From Actinoallomurus liliacearum (GTDB lineage Bacteria; Actinomycetota; Actinomycetes; Streptosporangiales; Streptosporangiaceae), in NCBI RefSeq assembly GCF_039542035.1, contig NZ_BAABHJ010000005.1:248001-312000 (forward strand): a stretch of 64,000 nt of DNA. Direction: 5' to 3'. Positions 1 to 8,412 of this stretch are shown piece by piece; the first letter of the stretch is position 1; each line of letters starts with the position of its first letter. A model generated the notes under the pieces. That model was not told the origin of the DNA. It saw only the letters and a list, made by a program, of their open reading frames with translations, and searched no databases. Both the position numbers and the translations under genes were made by a program.

Positions 1-687
1 GAGTTCCAGCGGCTCATCGACTCCCAGCCCGAGTACGCCCCCCGGTACGGACTGATCTACGCCGCGCTGGCGCCCACCGGGATCGACGACCGGCTGTGCC
101 GGGACACGATCGCGCGACTGGTCGCCGACGGCCACCTCTCCTCGCGCGGTCAGTCGCCGTACCAGCGGCTGGAGACCCGCTTCTACGCGGACAAGGCCGG
201 CGCCGAGCACGACGTCGAACCGTACGAGGAACTCGTCGCGCTGAGTCCCCTGGTGACTCTGGTGGGCACGGCGGCCTCGGACGGCGCACCGCTGTCCACC
301 GAGGACGCGTACGCCCTCACGCACTCGAGCTTCTTCCTCAGCGACTTCGGCCGCCAGAAGCCGGGGCCGGCCTACGCGCTGGAGCGGACCGACGACCTCG
401 CCCGCCGGATGCTGGACCACTGCGTCGAGCACGACCGGTGGGACCTGGTCGGCGAACTCGTCATGACGCGGTTCTGCCTGGGCCACGACCCGCTGGACAC
501 ACCGTCGGGAGTCGCCGCCGTCGAGTGCCTCGTGCGGGCTCAGGCCTCCGACGGCGCGATCCCCGCCCGATCGGCGGCGCTCCTCGCGACGACCCCCGTC
601 TCGGCGGCCGAGTCCTTCCGGAAGGCGTACCACACGTCGATCGTCACGGCCCTCATGTCGTTGATGCTCACCTCGGCGCGCCCCTGA
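1..687 (+). CDS. DUF6895-like protein, 5' end outside window
   Basis: The frame is open from base 1, so the start lies upstream; 228 residues are visible. It is mostly helical with no membrane segment or signal peptide. Phrases such as YALTHSSFFLSDFG and a C-terminal HTSIVTALMSL resemble the actinobacterial DUF6895 family, whose function I do not know. The stop overlaps the MFS start (TGATG), so it is the first visible gene of a six-gene coupled operon ending in an ATP-grasp ligase. Its role is probably tied to that pathway. Family assignment is from memory of the motif and is moderately sure; that it is a real gene is near certain from codon use and coupling. Confidence 0.65.
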   Translation, partial: EFQRLIDSQPEYAPRYGLIYAALAPTGIDDRLCRDTIARLVADGHLSSRGQSPYQRLETRFYADKAGAEHDVEPYEELVALSPLVTLVGTAASDGAPLSTEDAYALTHSSFFLSDFGRQKPGPAYALERTDDLARRMLDHCVEHDRWDLVGELVMTRFCLGHDPLDTPSGVAAVECLVRAQASDGAIPARSAALLATTPVSAAESFRKAYHTSIVTALMSLMLTSARP

Positions 688-2108
688 TGGCCCGTCGGCT
701 GACGCTGATCAACCCCGCCTACACCCGGCTGTGGGTCGGGCAGGTCGTCTCGTCGGTGGGGGACGCCGTCTTCAGCACCACTCTGGTGTTGTGGGTGGCG
801 GCCGTCCTGGCCAAGGGGCGACCGTGGGGCCCGGAGGCGGTCAGCGGCGTCATGGTCGCGACCGGCGGCGCGGTGCTGCTCGTCGGCCCGCTCGCGGGGG
901 TGTTCGTCGACCGGTGGAGCCGGCGCGGCGTCATGCTCCGTACGGAGGTGATCCGCGGCGCGCTGGTGGCCCTGCTGACCGTCATCTCGTTCCTGCCCGC
1001 CCGCGTTCTCCCGGTCGGGGTGTGGCTCGGCCTCATCTACGTGACCGTGTTCACGCTGAACGCCGCCGGCCAGTTCTTCATCCCGGCGCGGTTCGCGGTC
1101 ATCGGGGACCACGTGACCGGAGAAGCCGACCGGGCCCGGGCGGCCGGCATCGCCCAGGCGACCGCGCAGACGGCCTGGATCATCGGGCCGCCGCTCGCCG
1201 CGCCACTGCTGTTCAGCGTCGGACTGCAGTGGGCGCTGCTGTTGAACGCGCTGTCGTACGCCGTGTCGTACGTCGCCATCCGGTCGGTCGCGCCCGGGCC
1301 GGACGACGTCCTGCGCAGGACCGAGGAGTCCGGGCGGATGGGGCTACGTCAGGAGTTCGTGGCCGGACTGCGCTTCTTCGCCGGCAACCGCTTCCTGATG
1401 GCGCTGCTGGCGCTCGCCGTGATCGGCCAGGTCGGTACCGGCTCCCTGAACACCCTGAACGTCTTCTTCGTGACCCGGAACCTGCACGCGTCCGCGCACC
1501 TGTACGGCTACCTCGGCATGGCGATGGGCCTCGGCGGCGTCGCCGGCGCGCTGTGTTCCGGCCGGGTGGTGGGGTGGATCGGGGCGCGCCGGACCACCTG
1601 GATCGGCCTGCTGGTCAGTGGCCTGATGCTGGTCGTCTACTCCCGCCAGGGCGGCTTCGTCGGCGGCGTCGCCTCGATCTTCGCCTTCGCGGTTCCGCTC
1701 ACCATGCTGAACGCCGCGATGTCGCCGATGCTGCTCGACGCGGCGACCCGGGAGTACACGGGCCGGGTGATGGCCGTGTTCTATCCCGCCACGCGGTTGG
1801 CGTCGATGCTGGGCGCGCTCGCGGCCGGCTGGCTCGCCGGCTCCGGCCTACGGAACTTCGCGGGCTCGGCGGCCGGCCTGCGGTTCGGCCCCATCGACAC
1901 GATCTTCGCGCTGGCCGGCGTCCTCGTCATGCTCGCCGGTGTCTACGCAAGCATCGCCCTCCCCACTTCCGAGCCAGAACCGGTCTCCGAGCCAGAACCG
2001 GCCTCGGAGCCCGAGGCGGCGTCCGCACCCGAGGCGACACCGGCGCCCGACGCGGTGCCCGGGCCCGACGCGGCGCGCGCCGCCCGGACGCCGGGTGGCA
2101 CTCGGTGA
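687..2108 (+). CDS. MFS transporter with Pro/Glu-rich tail
   Basis: 473-residue major facilitator protein with about 12 membrane helices. It begins with the NPAYTRLWVGQVVSSVGD pattern typical of the MFS exporters (enterobactin/macrolide-exporter-like) of actinomycetes. The first cytoplasmic loop carries GVFVDRWSRRGVM, a form of the MFS A-motif. From about residue 427 the tail is a low-complexity run of Pro, Glu, Ala repeats (SEPEP, SEPEA, APEA), probably cytoplasmic. The ATG overlaps the stop of the preceding gene, and the last bases overlap the GTG of the cyclase gene. In this operon the likely job is export of the product made or processed by the subtilase and ATP-grasp protein; the substrate is unknown. 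Confidence 0.9.
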   Translation: MARRLTLINPAYTRLWVGQVVSSVGDAVFSTTLVLWVAAVLAKGRPWGPEAVSGVMVATGGAVLLVGPLAGVFVDRWSRRGVMLRTEVIRGALVALLTVISFLPARVLPVGVWLGLIYVTVFTLNAAGQFFIPARFAVIGDHVTGEADRARAAGIAQATAQTAWIIGPPLAAPLLFSVGLQWALLLNALSYAVSYVAIRSVAPGPDDVLRRTEESGRMGLRQEFVAGLRFFAGNRFLMALLALAVIGQVGTGSLNTLNVFFVTRNLHASAHLYGYLGMAMGLGGVAGALCSGRVVGWIGARRTTWIGLLVSGLMLVVYSRQGGFVGGVASIFAFAVPLTMLNAAMSPMLLDAATREYTGRVMAVFYPATRLASMLGALAAGWLAGSGLRNFAGSAAGLRFGPIDTIFALAGVLVMLAGVYASIALPTSEPEPVSEPEPASEPEAASAPEATPAPDAVPGPDAARAARTPGGTR

Positions 2109-5100
2109 GCTGCCCCGCCTGCGGACGGCACACCGGCGAGTCGGATCGGTTCTGCGCGGGCTGCGGCGCCCCGCTGGCGGCCGGGACGGCGCAGCAGGAG
2201 ACGCGCAAGAAGGTGTCCATGCTGTTCCTGGACATCGTCGGCTCCACCGCGCTCGCGGAACGGCTGGACCCCGAGCCGTTGCGGCAGATCATGGACCGCT
2301 ACTTCGCGGCCTGCGGAGCGTGCATCGCCGAGCACGGCGGGGCGGTGGAGAAGTTCATCGGCGACGCGATCCTCGCCGCCTTCGGCGCCACCGTCGCCCA
2401 CGAGGACGACGCGGTCCGCGCGGCACGCGCCGCCGCCGGGGCGCTCGCGGCGCTGGAGGACGTCAGTGCCGAGCTGAGCGCTCACTACCAGGTGAGGCTG
2501 GAGGCGCGGGCCGGGATCTGCACCGGGGACGTCGTGGTGATCACGATGCCCGGCGAGGACTTCCGCGTCATCGGCGACTCGGTCAACACCGCGAGCCGGC
2601 TGCAGACCGCCGCCCAGCCGGGGGAGATCCTGCTCTGCGCCGACACCGCCGCCATGGTCCGCGGCAGGGTCGGCATCGATCCGGTCGCGCCGCTGCGGCT
2701 GAAGGGCAAGGCCCGCCCGGTTCCGGCCTGGCGCGTCACCGATGCGGTCCCGCGCGAGGACCGGCCCGCGCCGGCGACGCCGTTCATCGGCCGCGACGAC
2801 GAACTGGACGAGCTGCGGCACGTCTTCCGGCGCGCCAGGCAGAGACGGCAGGTCTGCCTGGCCACGGTGCTCGGCGTGCCCGGGCTCGGCAAGTCGCGGC
2901 TGGTCCAGGAGTTCCTCGCCACGCTGGCGGACGACGAGGTGACCGTGCTGTTCGGGCGCTGCTCGGCGTACGGCCGGGGCATCACGTACAAGCCGCTGGC
3001 GGAGATGCTCGGCTCGTACCCGGGAGGCTGGCCGGCGATCACCAGGCTCCTCGACGGGGCCGCCGATCCGGCGGCCCGGAGGGCACACCGCTTGGCGGCG
3101 CGAACCCTGACCACGGTCGTGGGCGAGGACGCGGACCCCGGCCAGGACGAGGAGACCGACCGCGGCGGGGACATGGCCCGAGGCGCGGACGACCAGTGGG
3201 CCGGGGACGACGGCCGGGACGAGGAGGTCGGCCGGGGCGGGGACACCGGTCAGGTCGGGGTCGAGGACATCGCCTGGGCGGTACGGCACCTGCTGGACGT
3301 CCTCAGCCGGGAACGCCCCGTGATTCTGGTCTGGGAGGATCTGCACTGGGCGGAGGCGACCCTCCTGGACCTCATCGACGAGATCACGACCTGGCTGGAC
3401 GACGTTCCCGTCCTGCTGCTGTGCGTCGCCCGTACCGAGCTGCTGGACGTCCGCCCGGCCTGGGGCGGCGGGAAGCCGTCCGCGATGACGCTGGAGCTCG
3501 GCGAGCTGACCTACGAGCAGAGCGCGGAGCTGGTCAGCCGCCTGGTCCTGCAGAGCGACGTGTACCCGCAGGAGTACCAGGACGTGTACGGCCGCGTCGC
3601 CGCGCAGTGCGACGGGAATCCGCTGTTCGCCGAGCTGCTGGTGGACGTGCTGGCCGAGACCGCCCCCGGCGCCCAGACGCCGCCCACGATCCAGGCGATG
3701 CTGGGCGCGCGGCTGGACCGGCTGCCCGCCACCGAACGCAGGCTGCTGGAGGTCGCCGCGGTCATCGGGCGGGAGTTCACCCGGGACCTGCTCCAGGTGA
3801 TGGCCGACGCGGACGGAATCGGCGCCGCCGTGACCGACGAGCTGCTGGCGCGGCTGGTCCGGCGGCGGGTCTTCCAGCGCGGCCCGGCCGGCACGTTCCG
3901 GTTCGCCCAGGCGCTGTTGCGCGACACCGCGTACGACTTCACGCCCAAGACGCGGCGCGCGCACTGGCACGACCTCCTGGCCGAATGGCTGTCCGGACGG
4001 CATTCGCAGGACGCGATGGCCCTGGCGTACCACGTCGAGGCCGCCTGCCGGTTGCGCCGGGAGCTGCGGCCGGGCAGCCCGAGCCTGCCGCCGCTGGCGG
4101 AGACGGCGGCGAACACCCTGATCGCGGAGGGCATGAACGCGCTGAACCGCAAGGACCTGCCGGCGGCGGTCCAACTGCTGGAGCGCGGCCGCGACCTGCT
4201 CCCGGCCGGCGACGCGAGGCACACCCCGCTCGCGCTGCACATCTGCGACGCCGGACTGTGGCTGTGGGACGAGGCGCGGTGCCTGAGCGCGCTGGCCGCC
4301 GCCGAGGCCGCGCTGCCGGACGATCGGCGCAACTCGGCCACGTGCGCGATCCAGCGCGGCATCGTCATGCTCCGCCTCGGCCGGGCGCCGGCGGAGACGG
4401 TCACCGCGGACGCGGCCCTGATCACCGCGGCCCTGGAGGACGACCCCGAGGACCACCTCAGCTGGTGCCGGCTGCGGCAGCTCCTCTCCTACCTGGACCT
4501 GCTGACCGAACGGGCCGCGTCGGCGGAGGCGTCGCTGCGGCTCGGGCTGACACAGGCGCGCGCCATGGGGGACCGGTACGAGGAGGACCGGCTGCTCTGC
4601 GCCATCTGCGAGCTGGCGCAGTGGACGCGGACCCCGGCCGTTCCGGGACTGGACCTGTGCGCCATGCTGACCGACCGATTCGCCGCCAACCGCGCCCTGC
4701 TCGTCCCGGTCCTGGTGACCCGAGCGCACCTGGAGGCGCTCACCGGCGACATCGACGGCGCGCGGCGTACGCTCGCGGACGCGTTGGCGTACTCCCGCGA
4801 CCTGCACGTCGACCTCGCCGCCGCGGCGGTCATGGACGCGCACGGCTTCGTCGAGTCGCTGGCCGGCGCGCACGACGCGGCCGAGGCGCGGTACCGCCAG
4901 AGCCTGAGCGTGCTGCGCGCGACCCGGAACACCATCGACGCCCAGACCACCGAGGTCGCGATCGCCCGGGAGCTCTTCCATCAGAACCAGTTCACCGCCG
5001 CCGCGTCCGCGCTGGACCGGGTCGAGCGGGAGGGCGGGCTCACGAGCCTGCGCGCGCGGATCGGCTCGGCCGCGCTGCGCGGCCGGATCGCGTCCGCGCA

Positions 5101-5350
5101 GGGGCGGCACGGTGAGGCGGTGACGGCGGCGACGGCCGCCCGGGACCTCAGCATCGACGCCGACGACCTCTGCCTCGCCGGGGAGACGCTCCTCGACCTC
5201 GCGATCGTGCTCAGAGCGGCCGGCCGGACCGACCAGGCGATGATCGAGGGCACCGCGGCCCTGCGCAGGTTCGAGACGAAGGGCGCCACGCTGCCGGCCG
5301 ACCGGGTGCGCGCGTGGCTGCGGACCGGCGGACCGGGGGAGGCCTCATGA
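2105..5350 (+). CDS. Zinc-ribbon, class III nucleotide cyclase, AAA ATPase and TPR regulator
   Basis: 1081 residues from GTG in a 4-bp overlap. Domains: N-terminal zinc ribbon (CPAC...CAGC, residues 3-20); class III adenylate/guanylate cyclase (about 35-210) with both metal Asp regions (LFLDIVGS, FIGDAI), EKF and GDSVNTASRL, so it looks catalytically intact; AAA/AfsR-type ATPase with Walker A GVPGLGKSR (about 257-265) and Walker B VILVWEDLHWAE (about 405-416); helical TPR-like C-terminal half. Between Walker A and B is an unusual Asp/Gly/Arg-rich insert (about 339-384). Such fusions are common, poorly characterised actinobacterial signalling proteins; cytoplasmic. In this operon it probably senses or gates the peptide pathway, but the signal and whether it makes cAMP or cGMP are unknown. 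Confidence 0.9.
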   Translation: MSCPACGRHTGESDRFCAGCGAPLAAGTAQQETRKKVSMLFLDIVGSTALAERLDPEPLRQIMDRYFAACGACIAEHGGAVEKFIGDAILAAFGATVAHEDDAVRAARAAAGALAALEDVSAELSAHYQVRLEARAGICTGDVVVITMPGEDFRVIGDSVNTASRLQTAAQPGEILLCADTAAMVRGRVGIDPVAPLRLKGKARPVPAWRVTDAVPREDRPAPATPFIGRDDELDELRHVFRRARQRRQVCLATVLGVPGLGKSRLVQEFLATLADDEVTVLFGRCSAYGRGITYKPLAEMLGSYPGGWPAITRLLDGAADPAARRAHRLAARTLTTVVGEDADPGQDEETDRGGDMARGADDQWAGDDGRDEEVGRGGDTGQVGVEDIAWAVRHLLDVLSRERPVILVWEDLHWAEATLLDLIDEITTWLDDVPVLLLCVARTELLDVRPAWGGGKPSAMTLELGELTYEQSAELVSRLVLQSDVYPQEYQDVYGRVAAQCDGNPLFAELLVDVLAETAPGAQTPPTIQAMLGARLDRLPATERRLLEVAAVIGREFTRDLLQVMADADGIGAAVTDELLARLVRRRVFQRGPAGTFRFAQALLRDTAYDFTPKTRRAHWHDLLAEWLSGRHSQDAMALAYHVEAACRLRRELRPGSPSLPPLAETAANTLIAEGMNALNRKDLPAAVQLLERGRDLLPAGDARHTPLALHICDAGLWLWDEARCLSALAAAEAALPDDRRNSATCAIQRGIVMLRLGRAPAETVTADAALITAALEDDPEDHLSWCRLRQLLSYLDLLTERAASAEASLRLGLTQARAMGDRYEEDRLLCAICELAQWTRTPAVPGLDLCAMLTDRFAANRALLVPVLVTRAHLEALTGDIDGARRTLADALAYSRDLHVDLAAAAVMDAHGFVESLAGAHDAAEARYRQSLSVLRATRNTIDAQTTEVAIARELFHQNQFTAAASALDRVEREGGLTSLRARIGSAALRGRIASAQGRHGEAVTAATAARDLSIDADDLCLAGETLLDLAIVLRAAGRTDQAMIEGTAALRRFETKGATLPADRVRAWLRTGGPGEAS

Positions 5351-6219
5351 TCGATCTTCCGCCGTGGCGGAAGCCGCCGCGGGACCACTTCCCGGGCGTG
5401 CCGGCCTGGAGCATGCCGGCGTCCGCCGTACCCGAGGAACGCTTCGAGGTCAGTCCGATCGGGTCCGTGACCCGGGAGTGGGCCTGGGGGGACGCCGACG
5501 GCTCCGGGATCCGGGTGTGCGTGCTCGACAGCGGCGTGGACGCGTCGCATCCCCTCGTCGGCGGGCTGGACCGTGCCATGGACGTGGTCCCCGGAGAGGA
5601 CGGGCCGGTCGTCGTGCCGACCGAGCCCAGCGACGAGGCGGGTCACGGCACGGCGTGCGCGAGCGTGATCCGGTCCATCGCCCCCGCCGTGTCGCTCACC
5701 TCCGTACGCGTCCTGGCGGGCGGCAGGCACGGCACGGGCGCCGCCCTCCTGGCTGGGCTGGGCTGGGCGATCGACGAGGGCTACGACATCATCAACATGA
5801 GCCTGTCGACGACGAAGCCGCAGTTCTGCGACGCGCTGCGCGAGCTGTCGGACCGCGCGTACTTCCGGCGTTGCGTCATCGTCGCGTCCGCCCACAACAT
5901 GCCGGTACGCAGCTATCCGTGGCCGTTCGCGGCGGTCATCTCGGTGGCCAGCCATGACGGGCCGGACCCGATGACCTACTACTACAACCCGTCGCCGCCG
6001 GTCGAGTTCTACGCGCGCGGAGTGCGGGTACGCGTGGCCTGGAGCGGTGGCCGGGAGATCCTCAGCACCGGCAACAGCTTCGCGACCCCGCACATCGCGG
6101 GCATCAGCGCGCTCATTCTCAGCAAGCACCGTTCGCTCACCCCGTTCCAGCTCAAGTCCGTCCTCTACTCGGCCGCCGAGAACGTCGCCGAACCCACTGG
6201 AGGCGCGCATGCCGACTGA
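5347..6219 (+). CDS. Cytoplasmic S8 subtilisin-like serine protease
   Basis: 290 residues; ATG overlaps the cyclase stop (ATGA). The triad is visible: Asp61 in VCVLDSGVD, His100 in GHGTACAS, Ser244 in GNSFATPHIAG, with oxyanion Asn184 in SAHNMP. There is no signal peptide or propeptide, and the protein is close to a bare catalytic domain, so it should act in the cytoplasm. Family-standard subtilases are secreted and larger; small leaderless ones beside ATP-grasp or other RiPP enzymes usually trim a peptide substrate. Here the neighbours (GAF, ATP-grasp ligase, MFS exporter) favour leader-peptide or precursor processing. The substrate is not seen in the window. Confidence 0.92.
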   Translation: MIDLPPWRKPPRDHFPGVPAWSMPASAVPEERFEVSPIGSVTREWAWGDADGSGIRVCVLDSGVDASHPLVGGLDRAMDVVPGEDGPVVVPTEPSDEAGHGTACASVIRSIAPAVSLTSVRVLAGGRHGTGAALLAGLGWAIDEGYDIINMSLSTTKPQFCDALRELSDRAYFRRCVIVASAHNMPVRSYPWPFAAVISVASHDGPDPMTYYYNPSPPVEFYARGVRVRVAWSGGREILSTGNSFATPHIAGISALILSKHRSLTPFQLKSVLYSAAENVAEPTGGAHAD

Positions 6220-6835
6220 CCTGCCGGAGAGCGCCGACCTGACGCAGCAGAGGCTGCTCCAGTCCTTCGTGGAAGTGGCCCGCAGCATCTTCGGCGCCGC
6301 CGCCACGTCCGTGCTGCTGGTGGACCAGGCGACCGGCGAGCTGGTCTTCGAGGCGGTCGCGGGCGAGGGCGACGAGCACCTGCCGGGGACCCGCTTCCCG
6401 GCCGGCACGGGAATCGCCGGCTGGGCGGTGCTGGGCGGCCAGCCGCTCGTCGTCGACGACGTGTCGGAGAACCCGATGTTCGCCCGGGGAGCCGCCGAGT
6501 CCACCGGCTACGTGCCGCGCAGCATCATGGCCGCGCCGCTGATCGCGGACGGCGAGTGCATCGGCGTGCTCGAGGTGCTGGACCGCGACAGCCGCCCGCG
6601 CTGCGACCTCGGCGACATGAACTCGCTCGGCCTCCTGGCGACCGAGATGGCCAGTGTCCTGGAACTGCTCGTCCAGGTACGGGACACGGCTCCGCCCGCG
6701 CGGAGCCCGGAGTTCGACCTGCCGCTGCTGCGCCGCGTGGCCGAACGGCTCCCCACGGCGCCCGAGCACGTGACCGCCACGGTGACCAAGCTCCTGGTCA
6801 TGGCCGACGAACTGCTGGCCGACGGCGATGCCTGA
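6209..6835 (+). CDS. GAF-domain protein
   Basis: 208 residues; ATG overlaps the protease end by 11 bp, with a TGGAGG ribosome site inside the protease gene. One GAF domain covers about residues 15-160, with the typical G-x-GIAGWAVLGGQPLVVDDV and SIMAAPLIADGECIGVLEV segments. GAF domains bind small ligands, often cyclic nucleotides. Because a class III cyclase is encoded two genes upstream, binding of its product is an attractive but untested idea. No output domain is visible; the C-terminal 45 residues are helical. It may be a regulatory subunit for the ATP-grasp enzyme whose start it overlaps. Confidence 0.85.
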   Translation: MPTDLPESADLTQQRLLQSFVEVARSIFGAAATSVLLVDQATGELVFEAVAGEGDEHLPGTRFPAGTGIAGWAVLGGQPLVVDDVSENPMFARGAAESTGYVPRSIMAAPLIADGECIGVLEVLDRDSRPRCDLGDMNSLGLLATEMASVLELLVQVRDTAPPARSPEFDLPLLRRVAERLPTAPEHVTATVTKLLVMADELLADGDA

Positions 6836-7868
6836 CGGCGTCGCGGCCTTCTTCGACCAGCTCTCCGAACCCGCCCGCGTCCTCGACGTCCGGCCGCGGC
6901 CCGTACCCTGCGTCCTGCTCCTCAGCCGCTCCTGCGACGCCGACCTGGACTCGGTGCAGGACCTGCTCGCCGGCGCGGGGGTCCGCGCGCTCCGGCTGAA
7001 CTCCGACGAACTGACCGCCGCCTGCCTGGTGGTCGACACGGACGGCCGCGCCGCCTGCGTGCGGGGCCGATGGATCGTCCCGACCGTGACCTGGACCAGG
7101 CACTTCGCGGTACGCGCGATCGAGGACGGCGGCGACCCGGCGCACCGGATGTTCCTCCAGGAGTCCTGGCAGGCCGCGGCCGGCGAACTGGCGGCGATCT
7201 CCCCGACCGGCATCGGCCCGTACGGGCCGGGGCCGCTGTCCCAGCTGCGCCTCGCCCGCCGCCACGAGGTCGCGGTGCCGCGGACGATGCTGACCACCGA
7301 CCCGTCCCACGCGCGGGACGCGTTCACGTGCCCGCGGCTGGTCGTGAAGGCCGTCCACCGGCACTTCGTCGAGGCGGCGCCGGGGCGGCTGAGCGGGATC
7401 TTCCCCACGATCGTCGAGCGGGCCGCCCTGCCCGGCCGCCCCTGCCCCGGCCCGCCCGTCCTCGTGCAGGAGTACGTCGAGCACGAGGCCGAGTGGCGGG
7501 TCTACTACGTGGCCGGGCAGGTGCACGGATTCGAGGTCGGCAAGGAGTCGCCCGCCGATCCGTGGACCGCGGCGGACCGGGTCGAGGTCCGGTCCGCCGA
7601 ACCGCCCGCGGCGGTGCTGTCCGCGACCACGCGTCTCGCCGCCGCGATGTCACTCCGCTACGGCGCGTTCGACTTCCTCCTCCGCGACGGCGTCCCGGTC
7701 TTCCTGGAGGCCAACCCGGACGGCGACTGGCGCTGGGCGGAGGAGAGGGCCGGCGTCACCGCGGTCACGACCGCGGTGACCCGCATGCTCACCGACCTGC
7801 ACCGCGAAGCACTGACCGGCTCCTTCGACCTCCTCGGCTTCCTCACGCGCCCGACCCGCACCCGGTGA
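6828..7868 (+). CDS. MvdD/graspetide-type ATP-grasp ligase
   Basis: 346 residues; ATG lies 8 bp inside the GAF gene. The N-terminus (CVLLLSRSCDADLDSVQDLL then LRLNSDEL) matches the pre-ATP-grasp domain of MvdD/TgmB-like peptide ligases, and the C-terminal metal/ATP site FLEANPDGDWRW (Glu294, Asn296) is the form found in that group. Family enzymes make ester or amide cross-links between side chains of a ribosomal core peptide using ATP. No obvious precursor gene follows; it could lie upstream of the window. The acceptor might alternatively be a small molecule or a protein terminus. It closes the operon. Confidence 0.85.
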   Translation: MPDGVAAFFDQLSEPARVLDVRPRPVPCVLLLSRSCDADLDSVQDLLAGAGVRALRLNSDELTAACLVVDTDGRAACVRGRWIVPTVTWTRHFAVRAIEDGGDPAHRMFLQESWQAAAGELAAISPTGIGPYGPGPLSQLRLARRHEVAVPRTMLTTDPSHARDAFTCPRLVVKAVHRHFVEAAPGRLSGIFPTIVERAALPGRPCPGPPVLVQEYVEHEAEWRVYYVAGQVHGFEVGKESPADPWTAADRVEVRSAEPPAAVLSATTRLAAAMSLRYGAFDFLLRDGVPVFLEANPDGDWRWAEERAGVTAVTTAVTRMLTDLHREALTGSFDLLGFLTRPTRTR

Positions 7869-7903
7869 CGCGGCGTACCGGGTGATCGCGGCGGCCCGGT
7901 GCC

Positions 7904-8290
7904 TCAGCAGTCGACCAGTTCGGGCTTCTGGTTGAGGATCTGGGCACGGGCGCTGATGAACTCCCGGTACGCGCGGCCGGCGCCGGGGCGGAAGACGGCG
8001 ACGCGGTGGCAGTTCTGAAAGGCGAGCCGTACGCCGAAGTGGTCCTCGAGGGCGGCGCGCATGGCGTCGCTTGCCATCATCCGCAGGAGCTGGCCACGCG
8101 CGGCCTCGTCCGGCGGCGGGGTCTGGTTGTCGGCGAACTCGCCGTCGCCGTCCCGCAGCCGGTCGACGAGGCCGCTGACGACCTCCCAGCCGTAGGGCAG
8201 CGAGGTGCGGACGCAGTCGACGAACGCGGCGTCGTCGACGTCGCCGCGCTGGGCGTCCTGAAGGAGCTGCGGGGGCACGGTCAGCGACAT
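7904..8290 (-). CDS. SCO5389-family protein
   Basis: 128 residues, starting at MSLTVPPQLL with AGGAGAACCC directly upstream, which decides against the longer frame. The body, with VDCVRTSLPYGWEVV, ADNQTPPPDEAARGQLLR and AFQNCHRVAVF, matches a highly conserved small family of streptomycetes and relatives (SCO5389 type). I know of no assigned function. It is cytoplasmic, with two conserved Cys. It is transcribed divergently from a Fur-family gene, and its start lies about 30 bp from a Zur-box-like palindrome, so regulation by that repressor (zinc response) is likely. Convergent with the ATP-grasp operon. Confidence 0.85.
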   Translation of the reverse strand: MSLTVPPQLLQDAQRGDVDDAAFVDCVRTSLPYGWEVVSGLVDRLRDGDGEFADNQTPPPDEAARGQLLRMMASDAMRAALEDHFGVRLAFQNCHRVAVFRPGAGRAYREFISARAQILNQKPELVDC

Positions 8291-8321
8291 GGGTTCTCCT
8301 GTCGGATCGATGGGTCGCAAG

Positions 8322-8336
8322 TGAAAACGAATGTCA
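8322..8336. promoter_or_regulatory. Zur/Fur-box-like operator 1
   Basis: TGAAAACGAATGTCA is a 7-1-7 imperfect palindrome close to the known actinobacterial Zur consensus TGAAAATNATTTTCA. It lies between the divergent SCO5389-family and fur/zur genes, about 32 bp before the former. It probably mediates zinc-dependent repression by the adjacent regulator. Confidence 0.6.
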
Positions 8337-8348
8337 TGTTCACCCTAA

Positions 8349-8363
8349 CGGTAATGGTTGTCA
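8349..8363. promoter_or_regulatory. Possible second Zur-box half-match
   Basis: CGGTAATGGTTGTCA has a weaker 7-1-7 match to the Zur consensus, 27 bp centre-to-centre from the first box, facing the regulator gene. It may be an autoregulatory site. Confidence 0.35.
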
Positions 8364-8412
8364 ATGTCGTCAGTCGATGATCCGGCGGGTTGATACGGTC
8401 GGGAGGCGACCG

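Noticed and set aside
1943..5110. Very long open frames on the minus strand (over 1000 codons) opposite the cyclase gene, and a second plus frame across 1939-5115
   Set aside because: Arg/Ala/Gly/Pro-rich products without family likeness; shadows caused by high G+C third positions.
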